Below are positions 1 to 12,000 of a stretch of DNA of 64,000 nucleotides, piece after piece. The notes beneath the pieces are model-generated. The model ran no database searches, was not told the origin of the DNA, and saw only the letters and a program-made list of their open reading frames with translations. The position numbers and the translations under genes are program-made. Source of the stretch: Cadophora sp. MPI-SDFR-AT-0126 (lineage: Eukaryota > Ascomycota > Leotiomycetes > Helotiales > Ploettnerulaceae). The stretch is taken from contig JAGMVK010000004.1 of the NCBI GenBank assembly GCA_020747065.1, positions 1,488,001 through 1,552,000 on the forward strand, read 5' to 3'. Positions within the stretch are counted from its first letter, which is position 1; the number at the start of each line of letters is the position of its first letter.

Positions 1-190
1 GTAGAGGGAATATCATGATGTCATTTCCTCAAAGTGACATAGGCAGGTGGTGTGCAAGAGGACAGTGAGCTGGAGTCTCTTAGGTTTGGTCCTTTAATGA
101 TCACATATTTTGGCCAACAAGTACCAGAATCGATACATTTACTTTGTACTCAAATGTCCTAGACGATGGTGTTTTCGATGAACAACTACA

Positions 191-1121
191 TTATCGTGTT
201 GACAAAATGTAGTCGGAATTTGGGAAGATAGGATTGTCGAAATGTGCCAACAGCAAGGAGGCTTGCAAATTTTTGATTTCGGTGGACTCCATCAGCCGTA
301 AATGCTGTAGTGCCGCAGAATAAAATCCTTCAGATGCCCTTCGGGCTTCAAACTCACCACACCACACCAGGGTCATTGATGATATGGCCAAAACAATGAA
401 GATGGCAAAGCAATGAAAGTGTCCCATAGCCGAGTCTAAGGAGACTCCATGTGTTTGAGGGGAGCCATGATCGTCCGATTGCTCTTGCGGGACTTGATGA
501 AGAATGTCCTGAAGCCAGGGCTCCGATACACAAGGATACTGAGGAAGATGTATCTGTGTGTAGTTTAGGATCATACGGCTGACAGCTGCGGTTGGGATGG
601 TCTTGAGATTGACCCCTGGAGTCACACTTTGTTTGAATTCGACCGAGGCGTAGCAGTTGTGACGCTTGGCGAATGTTGCCTACTCGCCACTCTTCGTTCC
701 CGGATCACAGGCAACGGAGGGTACGACGGATGCAAGAACGAAGCTGCAAACACCGTCGAATGAAAGAAAGACCTAGGCGACGGAATCACAACTGACAGCG
801 TAAACTGTGCGACCCGGGCCGCGTATAAATAAGTCGGGTTGTGTGACTTTTGTACGAAGTCCCCTGCCCGCAATTCCAGCTCTGCAATTTGATTCTCCAG
901 CGACCTCACCAAGCTAGCCGCCGTGAGAGGAAGTCAGACTGGTTTCCTCGAGAGGAGGAGCGGGGGCTGTGTCGGGATGGGATCTTGTTGATAGGTAGGG
1001 GTAGGTTAATAGATAGATACCTTCGTGGAACTTCTCTCCTTGCTGCCGAATCATATCCCTGACAGACTTTCCCAGCAGCCTCACATGGCGTGCATACTGG
1101 GAATTTCGCATCGCACTTCAT
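191..1121 (-). pseudogene. Zn2Cys6 transcription factor remnant, both ends lost
   Basis: Remains of a fungal binuclear zinc-cluster activator. The 5' piece (1121 down to 1021) starts at the third Cys of the cluster (KCDAKFPVCTPC, then KVC); the first two Cys are absent. A good intron (914-1020, GTATCT...GGCTAG) joins it to a linker-coiled-coil segment (SLENQIAELE, from 913 down). A second conserved block at about 625-230 resembles the start of the fungal-specific regulatory domain (motifs IHLPQYP, FIVLAISSMTL and LQASLLLAHF) and then hits a stop at 191. The 650-850 stretch between them reads as non-coding and the two blocks are in different frames. Upstream the frame runs straight into a dehalogenase gene fragment. 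With no DNA-binding half-cluster and no C-terminal domain it cannot be a working regulator. A further exon beyond the left edge is not excluded, but 1-190 shows no continuation. Confidence 0.6.
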
Positions 1122-1753
1122 ATGTGCGCCGCAGCAAACCAGACATCGAGGTTCTCTTTCGGAAACTTGTCGAGGATAAACTGGTAAGACTCGGGTGCCG
1201 GTTTACCGATTCCAATGGTGTCGCAGGAGACAAAGTTTTCGGGAGGAAAGCTTGCGTTGCCAGTCGAAAGGTAACCAGATACACGCTGTGTATCGCCCGC
1301 AGTCAAAGCCCAGACCGTGAAACCAGCTGCTCGGAGTTTTGAGAAACATTCAGCCAAATCTTCTCGCGGCTTGAGGTTCCGGTATGCAGCCAACAAGACC
1401 TCACGATCCTCATCAGTTGCAAATTGACGTGGCTCCTAAATACCGGCTTGCCAAAGTGTACGGTAGAATATGGATCTGGATACATCAAAAAACATAACAT
1501 AGTGGCCCGAAAGACTCCGGTAAGTATATTCTTTCTCGCCGGCTTCCATCCAAGCATACCTGAATAAGCGACCTCCAATGTTGTGGATTCGCAGACATTC
1601 ACCAATTCGAGCCTCAACAGCCTCGTAAAAATTATCGTAAGCGACACACGTTCCTGAGAGATGTTAGATTTGTCCGAATCAGCGTGTGTGGAGAGGTGCA
1701 AATCATCGTATACCCACGACGTCGAAGACAACATGTTTATTTGACGAAGCCAT
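1119..1753 (-). pseudogene. 2-haloacid dehalogenase-like HAD hydrolase, broken
   Basis: HAD-superfamily hydrolase of the fungal 2-haloacid dehalogenase type. Exon 1 (1714-1753) holds the start and motif I (VVFDVVGT, with the nucleophile Asp). An intron at 1654-1713 (GTATAC...CTCAG) restores the frame into exon 2, which shows YDNFYEAVEARIG, WMEAGEKEYTYRSLSGHYV, FTVWALTAGD, SCDTIGIGKPAPESY and DVWFAAAH. Two lesions are visible. An in-frame TAG lies at 1436-1438, in the middle of otherwise perfect family sequence (QAGI, stop, EPRQF). The 3' end stops abruptly after the AAH motif, where the DNA switches to a zinc-cluster gene. The loss of the region following AAH (usually MWD and the C-terminal core) means the fold would be incomplete. 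The TAG is not of the RIP type if the original codon was GAG. Confidence 0.65.
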
Positions 1754-2052
1754 TGTGGTCAACGAATCCTTTACACGTATTGAGGATGTGGAATCTACTG
1801 AGTCAAAAACTTGGGCTTACTCACAAATCAAGACGTACGTCTCGATCAAATCATGGGTAAGATAGCAAAAGAAGATTGTAATTAAGCTCAATGGGAGCCT
1901 CTTTCTCTTTGCGTTTCCGGCGACACGACCTTCTCTTTCAACGATCCCTGGTCATCGGTATTCTGCGTGTATGGATGTCACAGACACGGGCAATGCCTAC
2001 CGCAGATCCTGGTAATTTTGATGTCAGATCCCTCTGATCAAGAATGATTCTG

Positions 2053-2930
2053 CAGGCTTTTCAGTCAGACCCACCCTTTGATAAGTCATTCACACAGCCT
2101 TGCCCTTTCATGACAATTTTCAAGACCCCATGAAAGGGCTGCTAGAACCTGCCATCAATGGAACCACTGGTATACTACACGCAATTAAGACACATGCACC
2201 GCAAGTCAAGCGTGTGGTAGTCACTTCTTCACTTGCCGCCATGGTCAACAGTGCCTCAGAACCTAAACTCTATGACGAGTCATCATGGAACCCGATCACT
2301 TGGGATGAAGCTTCTACTCAGCGCGGATTGGCATATCGAGGCAGTAAGGTGAGGTTGGCTTCAATACTGAGAGTGTAGCGTTGACAAGATTGACGTAGAC
2401 ATTCGCCGAAAGGTCCGCATGGGCTTTTATCAAACGAGATAGACCAAACTTTGATCTGGTCACGATGAACCCACCACTCGTATATGGTCCAGTTGTGCAT
2501 TGGCTTGACAATCTCGATCATCTCAACACTTCCAATCAGCGGATTCGAGACTTGATACAAGGAAAGGTCAGAGGTCCAGAATTACCACCTACGGGTACTT
2601 TCTTATTCACGGACGTTCGCGATCTTGCATTAGCACAAGTAAAGTCAATAGAGATTTTCGAGGCCGGAGGCAAGCGCTTTTTTATTACCGCTGGGCATTA
2701 TTCGAACAAGGAAATCGTTGATGTGTTGCGAGATACGTATCCTGAGCTCGCGTCTCAGCTGCCCCCGCAACCATTGACGACTTTCCAGATGATGTCTATG
2801 GGTTTGACAATTCCAGAGCCCGGGAAGTATTGGGCATAAGGTTTTGATTGCTCAGAACATGTATTTGCGATACTGCTACTTCTCTTCATGACTGGAGTGC
2901 CCCTGAGATTTGAGATAGAGGTATGAAGAC
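2053..2930 (+). pseudogene. GRE2-type NADPH-dependent reductase pseudogene
   Basis: Relic of an extended short-chain dehydrogenase of the GRE2 / D-lactaldehyde dehydrogenase / ketoreductase family. Family motifs survive: SDPPFD (about 2065), PFHDNFQDPMKGLLEPAING, VKRVVVTSS, WNPITWDEA, the YxxxK active site (AYRGSK), then after an intron (2349-2398) TFAERSAW, TMNPPLVYGP, LNTSNQRIRD, FTDVRDLALA and AGHYSNKEI. The N-terminal Rossmann half with GxxGxxG is missing. A frameshift of about one base lies near 2083-2090, a second near 2773 (the DDFPDDVYGFDNSRAREVLGIRF segment continues in the next frame), and an in-frame TGA follows it. At best a partial protein could be made from an internal ATG. Plus strand, opposite to the dehalogenase remnant. 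Confidence 0.7.
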
Positions 2931-3776
2931 AGGCTAAGACGGCGAGCACTCTAACATTACATAACTTTCGGCTGACTACCATTTGCGTCTATTTATTCAT
3001 AGTGAATCAGCTGTTCGATAATCTCATTATCGGTTTACGAAATTTGAAAGGGGAGCTCCAGAAATTTTTTAAAGGACCATTTTGTGTAGTCAACATCTAG
3101 GAACCGAAACAGATTTTATCCTCAAGTAATCAAGCACCCTCTTGCATTTGGGTTGGGTCTGAAAAGTTTCAAAACTGTGATATCTCATTCAAGAAAGGTG
3201 TCCCCTCTAGGTCTAATATCGACTCTGCTGATTGTCACACGAGAACATTTGCGACCCTTGATTCTGTCAATGCGGGTTAGAGCCATAGCTCGAAAATGTT
3301 CTATAACTTGAACAAAAATATCCACACACAGATTCCACCGGCAAAACTTCGATACAGGAGTGAAATTTCGAATCTACTTATTTGTATTTCACAATTTTCT
3401 CTGCTGTGTAAGTGTATGGCCATAATTCCGATCTTTCCTGGAGAAGACCATGCCATGGAGGCTGCTGTGTTTTCCTTCTCTCGTTAATTTGAGAACTTTA
3501 TCGACCGAGTCTACAATCAAATGACAACTGTAATCAGCTTCTTAACTCTTAAGTCCCTGATATTTTCTCAGAGAGACTTCAGCTGGATGACTTTGAAGTC
3601 ATTCGCTGGTTCGTTTAGAATCACGTGCACCAATGAAGCGGCGCAGCTCGTATCTCTGCGTGTCAGCCTTGTGTTATTACTCAGGGCTGTGTATGACCTC
3701 CATTTAACAATAAGCTCTGAAAACTCCCCACCCATCGAAGGCGGATCTAGACTTCCTTCATAAACAAGCTTTCAAA
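2931..3776. other. Intergenic, upstream of zinc-cluster gene
   Basis: No convincing gene on either strand. The last few hundred bases should hold the promoter of the zinc-cluster gene at 3777; no clear TATA or repeat was recognised. Confidence 0.5.
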
Positions 3777-5328
3777 ATGTCCGATATATCGAAGAAACGA
3801 GCACGAAAGCCCAAGACGAAGACAGGATGCATAACTTGCAAGTGAGGAGCTCCACACAGCCATCTGAACCCTAAAACCCTTAGAAGTGAAGCCTCTATTT
3901 CACTACGTTAACATTTGCTACAGAATCAGAAGGGTCAAATGCGATGAGGGCAAGCCGTCTTGCGCGAGATGTACCAGCACGGGTCGGAAATGTGACGGGT
4001 ACGGGAGCAAAGTCACAGGACGAGTCGAAACTGAGGCATACTCTGGAAGCAGCGATGATTCACTGTCAACGCGGAAAATTGCAAGAGCACTTTCAGGCAA
4101 CATTCTGGGTGATGGCCAGGAGAGAAGAGCCTTTGAGTTCTTTCGCTATAGGACCGCGGTGGAGATGTCTGGGTTCTTCGGATCAGAATTCTGGGACAGC
4201 CTTCTGCTGCAAGCAAGCCACTCGGAGCCGGCAATCCTTCATGCAGTCATTGCACTTGGTTCTTTACACGAGCTGTACGGAAAGGGCGAATCTGTGCGAT
4301 TAGCAGGTGCTGAGATGTCATCAAAACGGCAGTTCGCGCTGCAGCAGAGTAACAAGGCAATAGCGCATCTAACGAAGCCTTCGACATCATCCAGCCCTCG
4401 CTCAGAAGAAGCAATACTCATGTCCTGCTTACTCTTCGTCTGCTTGGAGACTTTCCAGGGGAATCACAATGGTGCTTTGGCGCACCTGGAGAGTGGACTG
4501 AAGATCTTGGGATCCATGGGCTTCAGCACATCGGATGTCGATGCAGGTGTGGTATCTCGGAGAGTCGGGGGGATGAATCATCATACATTGATGCCTCTGT
4601 TCTGTCGCCTAGATGTGCAAGCATCGACATACTTTCCTCGGCGTCACTTGTGTAGCGCTGTGCCTTTTGAAGGCAAAGATTGCCCAATCGAGTCGCCAGT
4701 TCCCAAGCACTTCTCGTCAATCACGGAAGCAAACAATAGTTTACAGTCTCAAATCTACGCGGTAGTGCGATACACGCAGCTAATCCGCCAGTATCGCGAG
4801 TCAGCTCGACTTGATCCTGACAGAAGCGTTGTGAGCCAGTTGCCCAAGAATCTTTTAATCGCGCAAATAGAACACACGAAGCAGCTTGGTCGCTGGCTCA
4901 CGATCATGAATGCGTTTTTGAAAGAACCGAAAGTTGAATTGGCACCACAGGACCTTCGCTGTGCCGTGCTGCTCAAAATGCAGCAAATCACCATTAACAT
5001 CATGCTCGCCTCGACGATATTCAATGATCAGATGGAGTACGATGACCTTACTGCCGACTTTGAAAGGGTGACGGTGCTAGCAGCAAGTCTTCTCAAAGCT
5101 CCAACTTCCTCACAAGCTGCGCAGAGACCGTATTGTAGCTTTGATATGACCGTCATTCCATCACTTTACAATGTTGCCTGTCGCTGCAGAGACCCGATCG
5201 TTCGACGGAAAGCAATCGCTCTTCTCTCGAATTCCGCGAGACGGGAAGGGATCTGGGACTCTGATGTCTCGGCTGCTATTGCACAGCGCGTCATGGAAAT
5301 AGAAGAGCGGGACTGGGCATGGTTTTGA
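3777..5328 (+). CDS. Zn2Cys6 transcription factor
   Basis: Fungal-specific transcriptional regulator, 490 aa, nuclear by family. Exon 1 (3777-3841) encodes MSDISKKRARKPKTKTGCITCK; intron 3842-3923 (GTGAGG...CTACAG); exon 2 3924-5328. The cluster is complete only after splicing: C-x2-C from exon 1, then VKCDEGKPSCARCTSTGRKC (six Cys, residues about 18-44). The intron inside the cluster, between the second and third Cys, is a common position in this family. A basic KKRARKPKTKT stretch precedes it. The rest is an uninterrupted helical middle region with the usual EAILMSCLLFVCLE and GALAHLESGLKIL motifs and the C-terminal REGIWDSDVSAAIAQ motif, so the gene looks intact. The target genes are unknown. 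It may once have regulated the broken enzyme genes to its left. Confidence 0.85.
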
Positions 5329-8300
5329 GTGCGCAGAGTGTGCCGATGGATGCACGGATCCACAACTTGGACAAGTCGTTCGTGTCTGGTGAACGGGAGT
5401 GTTTCGTGAAGTTTCAAAAGGGGAAAACGGGCTTGATTGAAGAGTGGATAAGGTGGTGATTGAGTTTCTGGATCGGACTTGTTGCATGCTCAGCGTGCCG
5501 GGAAAGGATTGTTTGGGCCAGCTTGAGTGGATGGAACATGCTTAGCTACGGAGCTGGAGGGGTCATCGAGTGGATATCTGAATTATACCTAAATCCGTAT
5601 TCAGAACAGCACTCTCTCCTTCTTGAAAAAATGAGATGTGCTCTGCCCCGTGGCAGTGGCCACCAAACACTTCACAGTAGGAGAACTTGGACCATCAGAC
5701 AGCTCTAACAAAGGATTGCAACTTTTTGCTGACAAACATGAAATTGGAGGACATTGCACACTTGCTCGATGGCTGACAGTCTGTTCTCATTGAAAGTGAG
5801 TCTTCCACATTGCAGTTCTGCTCACTGACCATTTTGGCCATGTTCCACCACGCATCAGTCCAACAAGAAACTGAGTCCGAAGAGTTGCCAGGGGATGAAT
5901 TTTCATGTGAAGGCATGCAAAAAGCCACCCCTTGAGCAGTTGACGCAACCTACATTGGTAGCCTTGAGTGTCACAAATATACATTGACGGATGGAATAGA
6001 ATAATCCCGAGCTTTGCAAGCAGCACATTCACTGCGACTCCCTGAACATGTCATGAGATCAAAACAAATAGCCGACACTCAGTTCACCCCCCTATTCAAC
6101 ATCTCGCTTAATGCAGCTCCATTAAATTGCGCATCGACCCCCACCTCATCTCACCCCTCTTGCTTGACACCTGACCAGTTCTCAGTCGCTCCCGCTCACG
6201 CCGGACATTTCCCCTTCTCGAATGCACCAATTGCCACAAATTACAATACACCCTTTCAATCGCCACAAAGCCGAGACCCAACTCGGCACAGTACGACCCG
6301 ATCCGTTCGTCTTTCGCCGAGAATACGGGACTGGGGCAAGAAGAGATCTATCATATTGATGCTCGGTAAAGAAAGACAGGTGTGGTGGAAGAGCCACACA
6401 ACAATCCTACGTCATGAGAGATTTTTTGACAACCACGACTCCACGGAGATGCCCATTTCTTCACGAAATCTTGTTTTGTAAAGCCTTCTTTGGCAGACGC
6501 CACGTCGTCTTAATAGTCTTGATAGTCTTGATGATCAAAACAGCGTTGAGGGCCTAGGATGCCGATGGCGCTCAACGATCTGCAGCGGGAGGATGGTTAG
6601 TGTCAGCCTCTCACACTGGACTGTCACTAAGGCGGCTTTCTTGTTTAGTTGTTTAAAGACGTCCATTGCTTCACACTATCTGGACCCTGGAAGAACGGAT
6701 TCATGATCGACAATTCGCGATAGAGAGGTATATGAAATGTAGTGTTTATCGACGCTGCCTTTTTCTTGGAGGGTTGCTATGAAGTCCTTCGTTGTCGCTT
6801 AGGTGGGCCACAGCTAAGCGATGATTTGGAATGAAGATATGGGTGATGAACCCGACTAATTTTGGGCGACAGATACCAGTATTGGTGAGAGATCTTCAGA
6901 GATTATTATGCCTTTAGATCAGTGGCTGAAGGGAATAGTATTCTCTTGGTTTATCCCATTCTTCCGAATCTGATTATGCGAAGTGAAGTTGCCGTCCGAC
7001 CTGAGCCACCTCTTTCCGATCACCATCGAAATTCACCTGTCCTTCGGATCAGTCAGCATAAAATGGCAAGTTACACGACTTATGCACATAAATCACCATC
7101 GCTGTAATGCTGTGGAACAGAACTATAGCCGTGGTCTCGGAAATTCACAAGGCAGCTTTCGACTTCAAGTAGCACAACAACGCTCTCTCCTTCTGTAGCC
7201 TTCTACAACCGGTGCCAAAAGCCCGTAAACGAGTAACACAAAACGATGAAGATAAACACAATGGCCATCCATCTCACAGGGCTCAAGGTAGGGCACTGTC
7301 TCCCACCAGCTTAATCTTAACAGCTGGAGAATATATGTTTCACCATTTCCATCTCACATCATCAAGTGGGGTTAGTGGCAGTGGCCACAACCACAGCCAC
7401 CTCATATCGGAGCAATAATCTTCGAAATGCGAAGAAGATGCTGTGTCCAGGCACACCTCACTGTGTGTAACGTTCCACGTGAGAGACACCTGACACATCA
7501 ACATGTCGCTCCATTTCGTGCGACCCCTCCTTTTTACCCCAGATTCTCGCTCTTGCACGACAGATGCAGCATACAGACGCGAGAGCTGAAACCCCGCGTT
7601 CTGAAATAGCCAGACATGTGGATGTGAGACGAAACAAAAACTCTCGGTCCAGACGAGACGACACGGTATACAGTATGCGGTGAGATTCGAATTTGGCTTT
7701 TGGCATTTACACTTCATCTTGCAATTGCGGGGAAATCACTCCGTAAGCACGCAGATGGCGTACTGCACCCATTACTCAGTCAGAATGAAGGCGCGTTCTA
7801 GATTGGATTTAGTATTTTGGGTTCGGACTTTGGGGGGCTCCGAGTTGGCGACGTGAGGAGGAGTCTGGACTGACTCTCTAACTCTCCACACCCAACCTGA
7901 GGTTATGATGAGAGATTGAGAGAAGGCTTGAGTTTCCTTCGACAATCTTAGAGTTAACCAAAGCTCCCCTGCAATTTCCCCTCCCCGCAAAAAGCTAGGA
8001 GGCAAGAGCTGTGATGATGTGCAGCTATAGCTCCCACAAAGCTCAAACCTCCCAAGTATCTAAGCACCTAGCTTCGTCCTCACCGCTTCTGCATTACTCG
8101 TTCAGTGTTGTTTACCGTTCCCACTTTTGTAGCGAGAGTATCTACGCGATGTCAGGTTTTCAAACGATCTCCAATGATCTCCAATTATTAAGCTGCAAAG
8201 TGCAATTCCTACATCCGATTCTCCCCTCCATCTATTCTTGACGTTGAATTAGCCACAGCAAAGTGAGACATGCAGCACCACGAACGAGGGGTCGACTTTC

Positions 8301-9000
8301 ACATGTCAAAACTCGCTTCGCTTCCCTGCCCTCCTCCTCCCCCCCCCCCCCAAGTTCTTTCTCCACACCCACTGACACCCTACGCACGTCGTGATCCCAG
8401 AAGCAGCAAGTATCGAAAGCCTCAACAGAAAAAGCAGCAGCAAGATGAAGGTAATGAGGGGATATCCGATACGAAGGCTGCAATAAGTTTGAGTTCGACA
8501 AGATCTCTGCTTTCAATATTGCGTGCAGGCGCCAAGTCAGCATCTTCGGTCCGCACGGGTCGGTACGATGGATTCTATGACCCGAGTTGCAGGTGAACGG
8601 GCATCGTGAGGCACCATTCATTGTAAGCCTACTGATTCTTTGGATACGATCATGAGGGTTGCGATATTGGACGGCAATCGCCATGGCTGGCCATCTGGAC
8701 TGTTCAGCAACGACAATCGCATACTGTTCCTCTCGATTGCCATATCTACGCATCAGTGAAGCCTATGCAGTCCGATAGTTCTCGGAGTGCTGAGTCGCTC
8801 AGTGCCCCTATCACATATTGTTGGTGATATAAACAGAAAGCTGCAAGTGTTTGTGGGTTGCGTTGGCAGGCTGGCCAGCCCTGAGGGCGTAATGTGATGG
8901 TTGCAACCATTTCGTAGCGTCTCGCTTCGCGTTCAGGGGGAAGCGATGGTGGGCGGCAGGGGAACAGATAAAGGTTTGGATGAAGAGGAGACTAAGATGG
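5329..9000. other. Gene desert, part 1
   Basis: No ORF here has recognisable domain content, plausible intron structure or a long uninterrupted frame. Base composition is mixed, not AT-rich, so it does not look like RIP-degraded transposon DNA. A run of 13 C lies at 8339-8351 inside a pyrimidine-rich stretch. No tRNA was recognised. Confidence 0.5.
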
Positions 9001-12000
9001 AGGTACTTCTGATGGAAGTATCTTCATCTTGTACGTACAAGTCAAGCTGTTGTTAATTTCACACATGTGCGAACCCTGACGCCTCATCTGCAACCACGCA
9101 TTAGCAGAGATTGAAGATGCAATCCTACGTTGATATGCAAGAGCCTAGAAAGAATCTTCCATTCTCTGCCGTGTCTATTCAAGTAAGAATATCACAGTGC
9201 TCCACTTTCTCCTCTCCATGGCGATCCATGATCCCCAATTTCGATAGAGTCGGAGAATTGGCGCTGCATGCTTGTGGGTACGATGAAGCAAAGTTTCGAA
9301 CCTTTTAGCAATAATGGAGTGTTCGTCGTTGTGTGGCGAGTTGCTCAACAGTTTTCGTTGGTGGTGTGGTAAGCTGCTGAGACTTTCATGTATGATTGTG
9401 GTGGTGGCTGGTGTCCGTCTCTTCCCCAGACCCCCGATCCCTCCATTTCTGTCAGCGAGAAGGAAGGGTTCAGGGAACGTTCAGGGCGTCTAAGGAAACC
9501 CCTCCACACCAACACACCACACCAAAGGCAAATCCAGAGGCCAAACAAACCCTTCACTAACTAGGAAGAACGTGAAAAAAAGTCTAAAATAGTGCCCGTT
9601 GCGGGAGCGAGCAAAAATCAACGGAGATCCCTTCATCACCCCCCTCCCAACCCTGCCTCTCCTCGCACCCTGGCTGCGCCAATCACCTTGCCTAGACATG
9701 GGAAGGAAGGGTCTAGCCAGCCCATTCGAGTCTCAGATCAGATCGGAGATGGGCGAAGAGTTTTCCTCTCTGACTGCTTGAGCTTCGTGTTTGGGACGGT
9801 CTGTTTGAGGATATAATTGGTCAAAGGGCGAGAAATTCAGTGATGCGATGTCGCTCCACTACCCGTCCCGAAACTCGGGTTGGAGCGGTGAGTGAGATAA
9901 GGGACCAGTGACTAAGTACCTTCCCGTCTCATCAAGGCTTGATAGAGGAAGAGGAAGAGGAAGAGAAGGTTTTGATAACGGATTTGCTGTATTAGGAAAT
10001 TTGGTAGCTGAGTGGTGAGGGAAGTGCACAAGCGAGAATTTTTTGGAGGGCGAGCTTCCATCGGGTTTGAGGCGGGTTTGAGACCGTGGTACAGCAGCTA
10101 TGGACCCTGCCTGCAGTTTCTAGAAGTATACCTTTGCATTTACTTACTCTATGCGCCTCTTTCAGCTATCTCATTCCCGATTCGACACATGAGTCAAAGG
10201 GGACAACCCTGTAGCATTCAGTGATCTGCCCTCCCTACTCACGGGCCAAGGCAACAGAATTGACATCAGAGCAGAGAGAGGGATTATGTGTTCTGCATAT
10301 GCACCCCTCTTCTCACGGTTCACAGCTACCTGTACCCCTCACCATGAAACGAAGCTTGAGGCGGGGAAGCTTGGGAATTAATCATCATGATATCTCATGT
10401 CCTCTCATCTAGTCTGGGAAACCGCGGAATCTGTGCATCAATCAGTCAATCTCTCGATCATACAGAGCATGATGCACTCTCATCTATCAATCTAGCCGAC
10501 CCAGCCGGTCATGATTAAGATGTGGTAACACAATAACATCACTGCATACAGTGGCTGAACGCCATCCTCAGCATGTCTTAGAGACCCTGCAGCGAAGACG
10601 AGAGGGGTTGGTTCAGTCTTCAGGCTTACAGGCAGGCCAAGAATCAGGCGAGGCGGGGTCAGGTTAGGGTTAGTAAAGTTAATTTAATTCCCTGTCTGCT
10701 TTTCCTGGTCCTTGAGATGACGGAAGTATCGTGACATCCGTCGACCTAAAAATGAACTTGATCGTCGTCTGGCTTCCCAGACGAGTTTGAAAAAAAGTTT
10801 ATTTGTACCACATGGGATCGCGAGGCTTTGGTTTCACTTCCTCTTCAACATCAATAAACTATACGAAACCATAGATTGCTGGTTTTTTTACAGGATTAAT
10901 GATTGTTTAGGTACTGTACTTTTGTTATCAATTGATAAGAGAGATTGGATCATTTTTCCATTTCGCCTCAGTCGTATGATAGTTACATTATCTTCAGATT
11001 TGCCAAGCCTGGCTCATACTCCCAAGGCTGGGATGAGTGACATTCTTCACCTCCCCAAAATGAAGCTCTCTTACCTACCATTTCCGCACGCGGATCTTCA
11101 GCCTTCTCTTTCATATTCTCGAAGCAACGCGAAGATGTCTAATCTATACATAATCACACCCTCCTCTCCTGATTCAATCCCGAGTCATCCAGCTTCCCCA
11201 CTCGCATTACTCACCGTATACGAAATATAATCAAAGGGATGACATGCATGCTTTGAGATTCGGTAACCTCAGATGTTGCCGTGTCGTACGATCCTGATAT
11301 TCGTGACGCTTCGGGCCACGGCGGACCCGCTTTGCTTGCCTCCTGAATGCTGGGTCTTTCTCTTTTCCCATGCTGAGCTGAGCACAGGCCGATCTTACGA
11401 TATGACTGATGGATGGCGAACCATTGCGAATTCATGTCATGCGTTCATCTTTCCTCTGTGGGACTGGACGAATGAGGAAGGGTGGAGACATGAGATGGGA
11501 GCAAGAGGAAGTGTCCCCGGCATCTGCTAGGCACCAAATGCCTGGTCCTTCTTCTCATCGTCGATGTTCTCCTCTCAAAGGGTGTTTCGATATACAAAGG
11601 AAGAGCAAGCTACCGGCTTCCGGCACATGCAAGATCCTTTTCCTTATCTTCTGGGACCATTGGTACTTTTGAAGGTAAGGGTCCATGGGTGGGGTCCAAT
11701 TCAGATGAGGTTGGTAGGCTGAGATAGAGCTCATTCGATGGAAACTTCCGCGAATCCGCGAATTTATGGTGTGACAATGGCAATTTCTCGCCTCTTTCCT
11801 CCTGCCGCAGTGACATTCCTGTCACTTCGCACGTTTTCTATCACTTTGACATGCAAGAAGTCTCCACTCGGTAGGCCAGTAAGCGTACTTGCTTGCTGCA
11901 CGAACGGCTGGGGATTGATGGGAAGGGAAGGAGGAGTCTAAAGTTGATTATGATGGATGTAATGCAATTCCCGCGTCTTGGGCGCCAAACCCGGCAGCAT

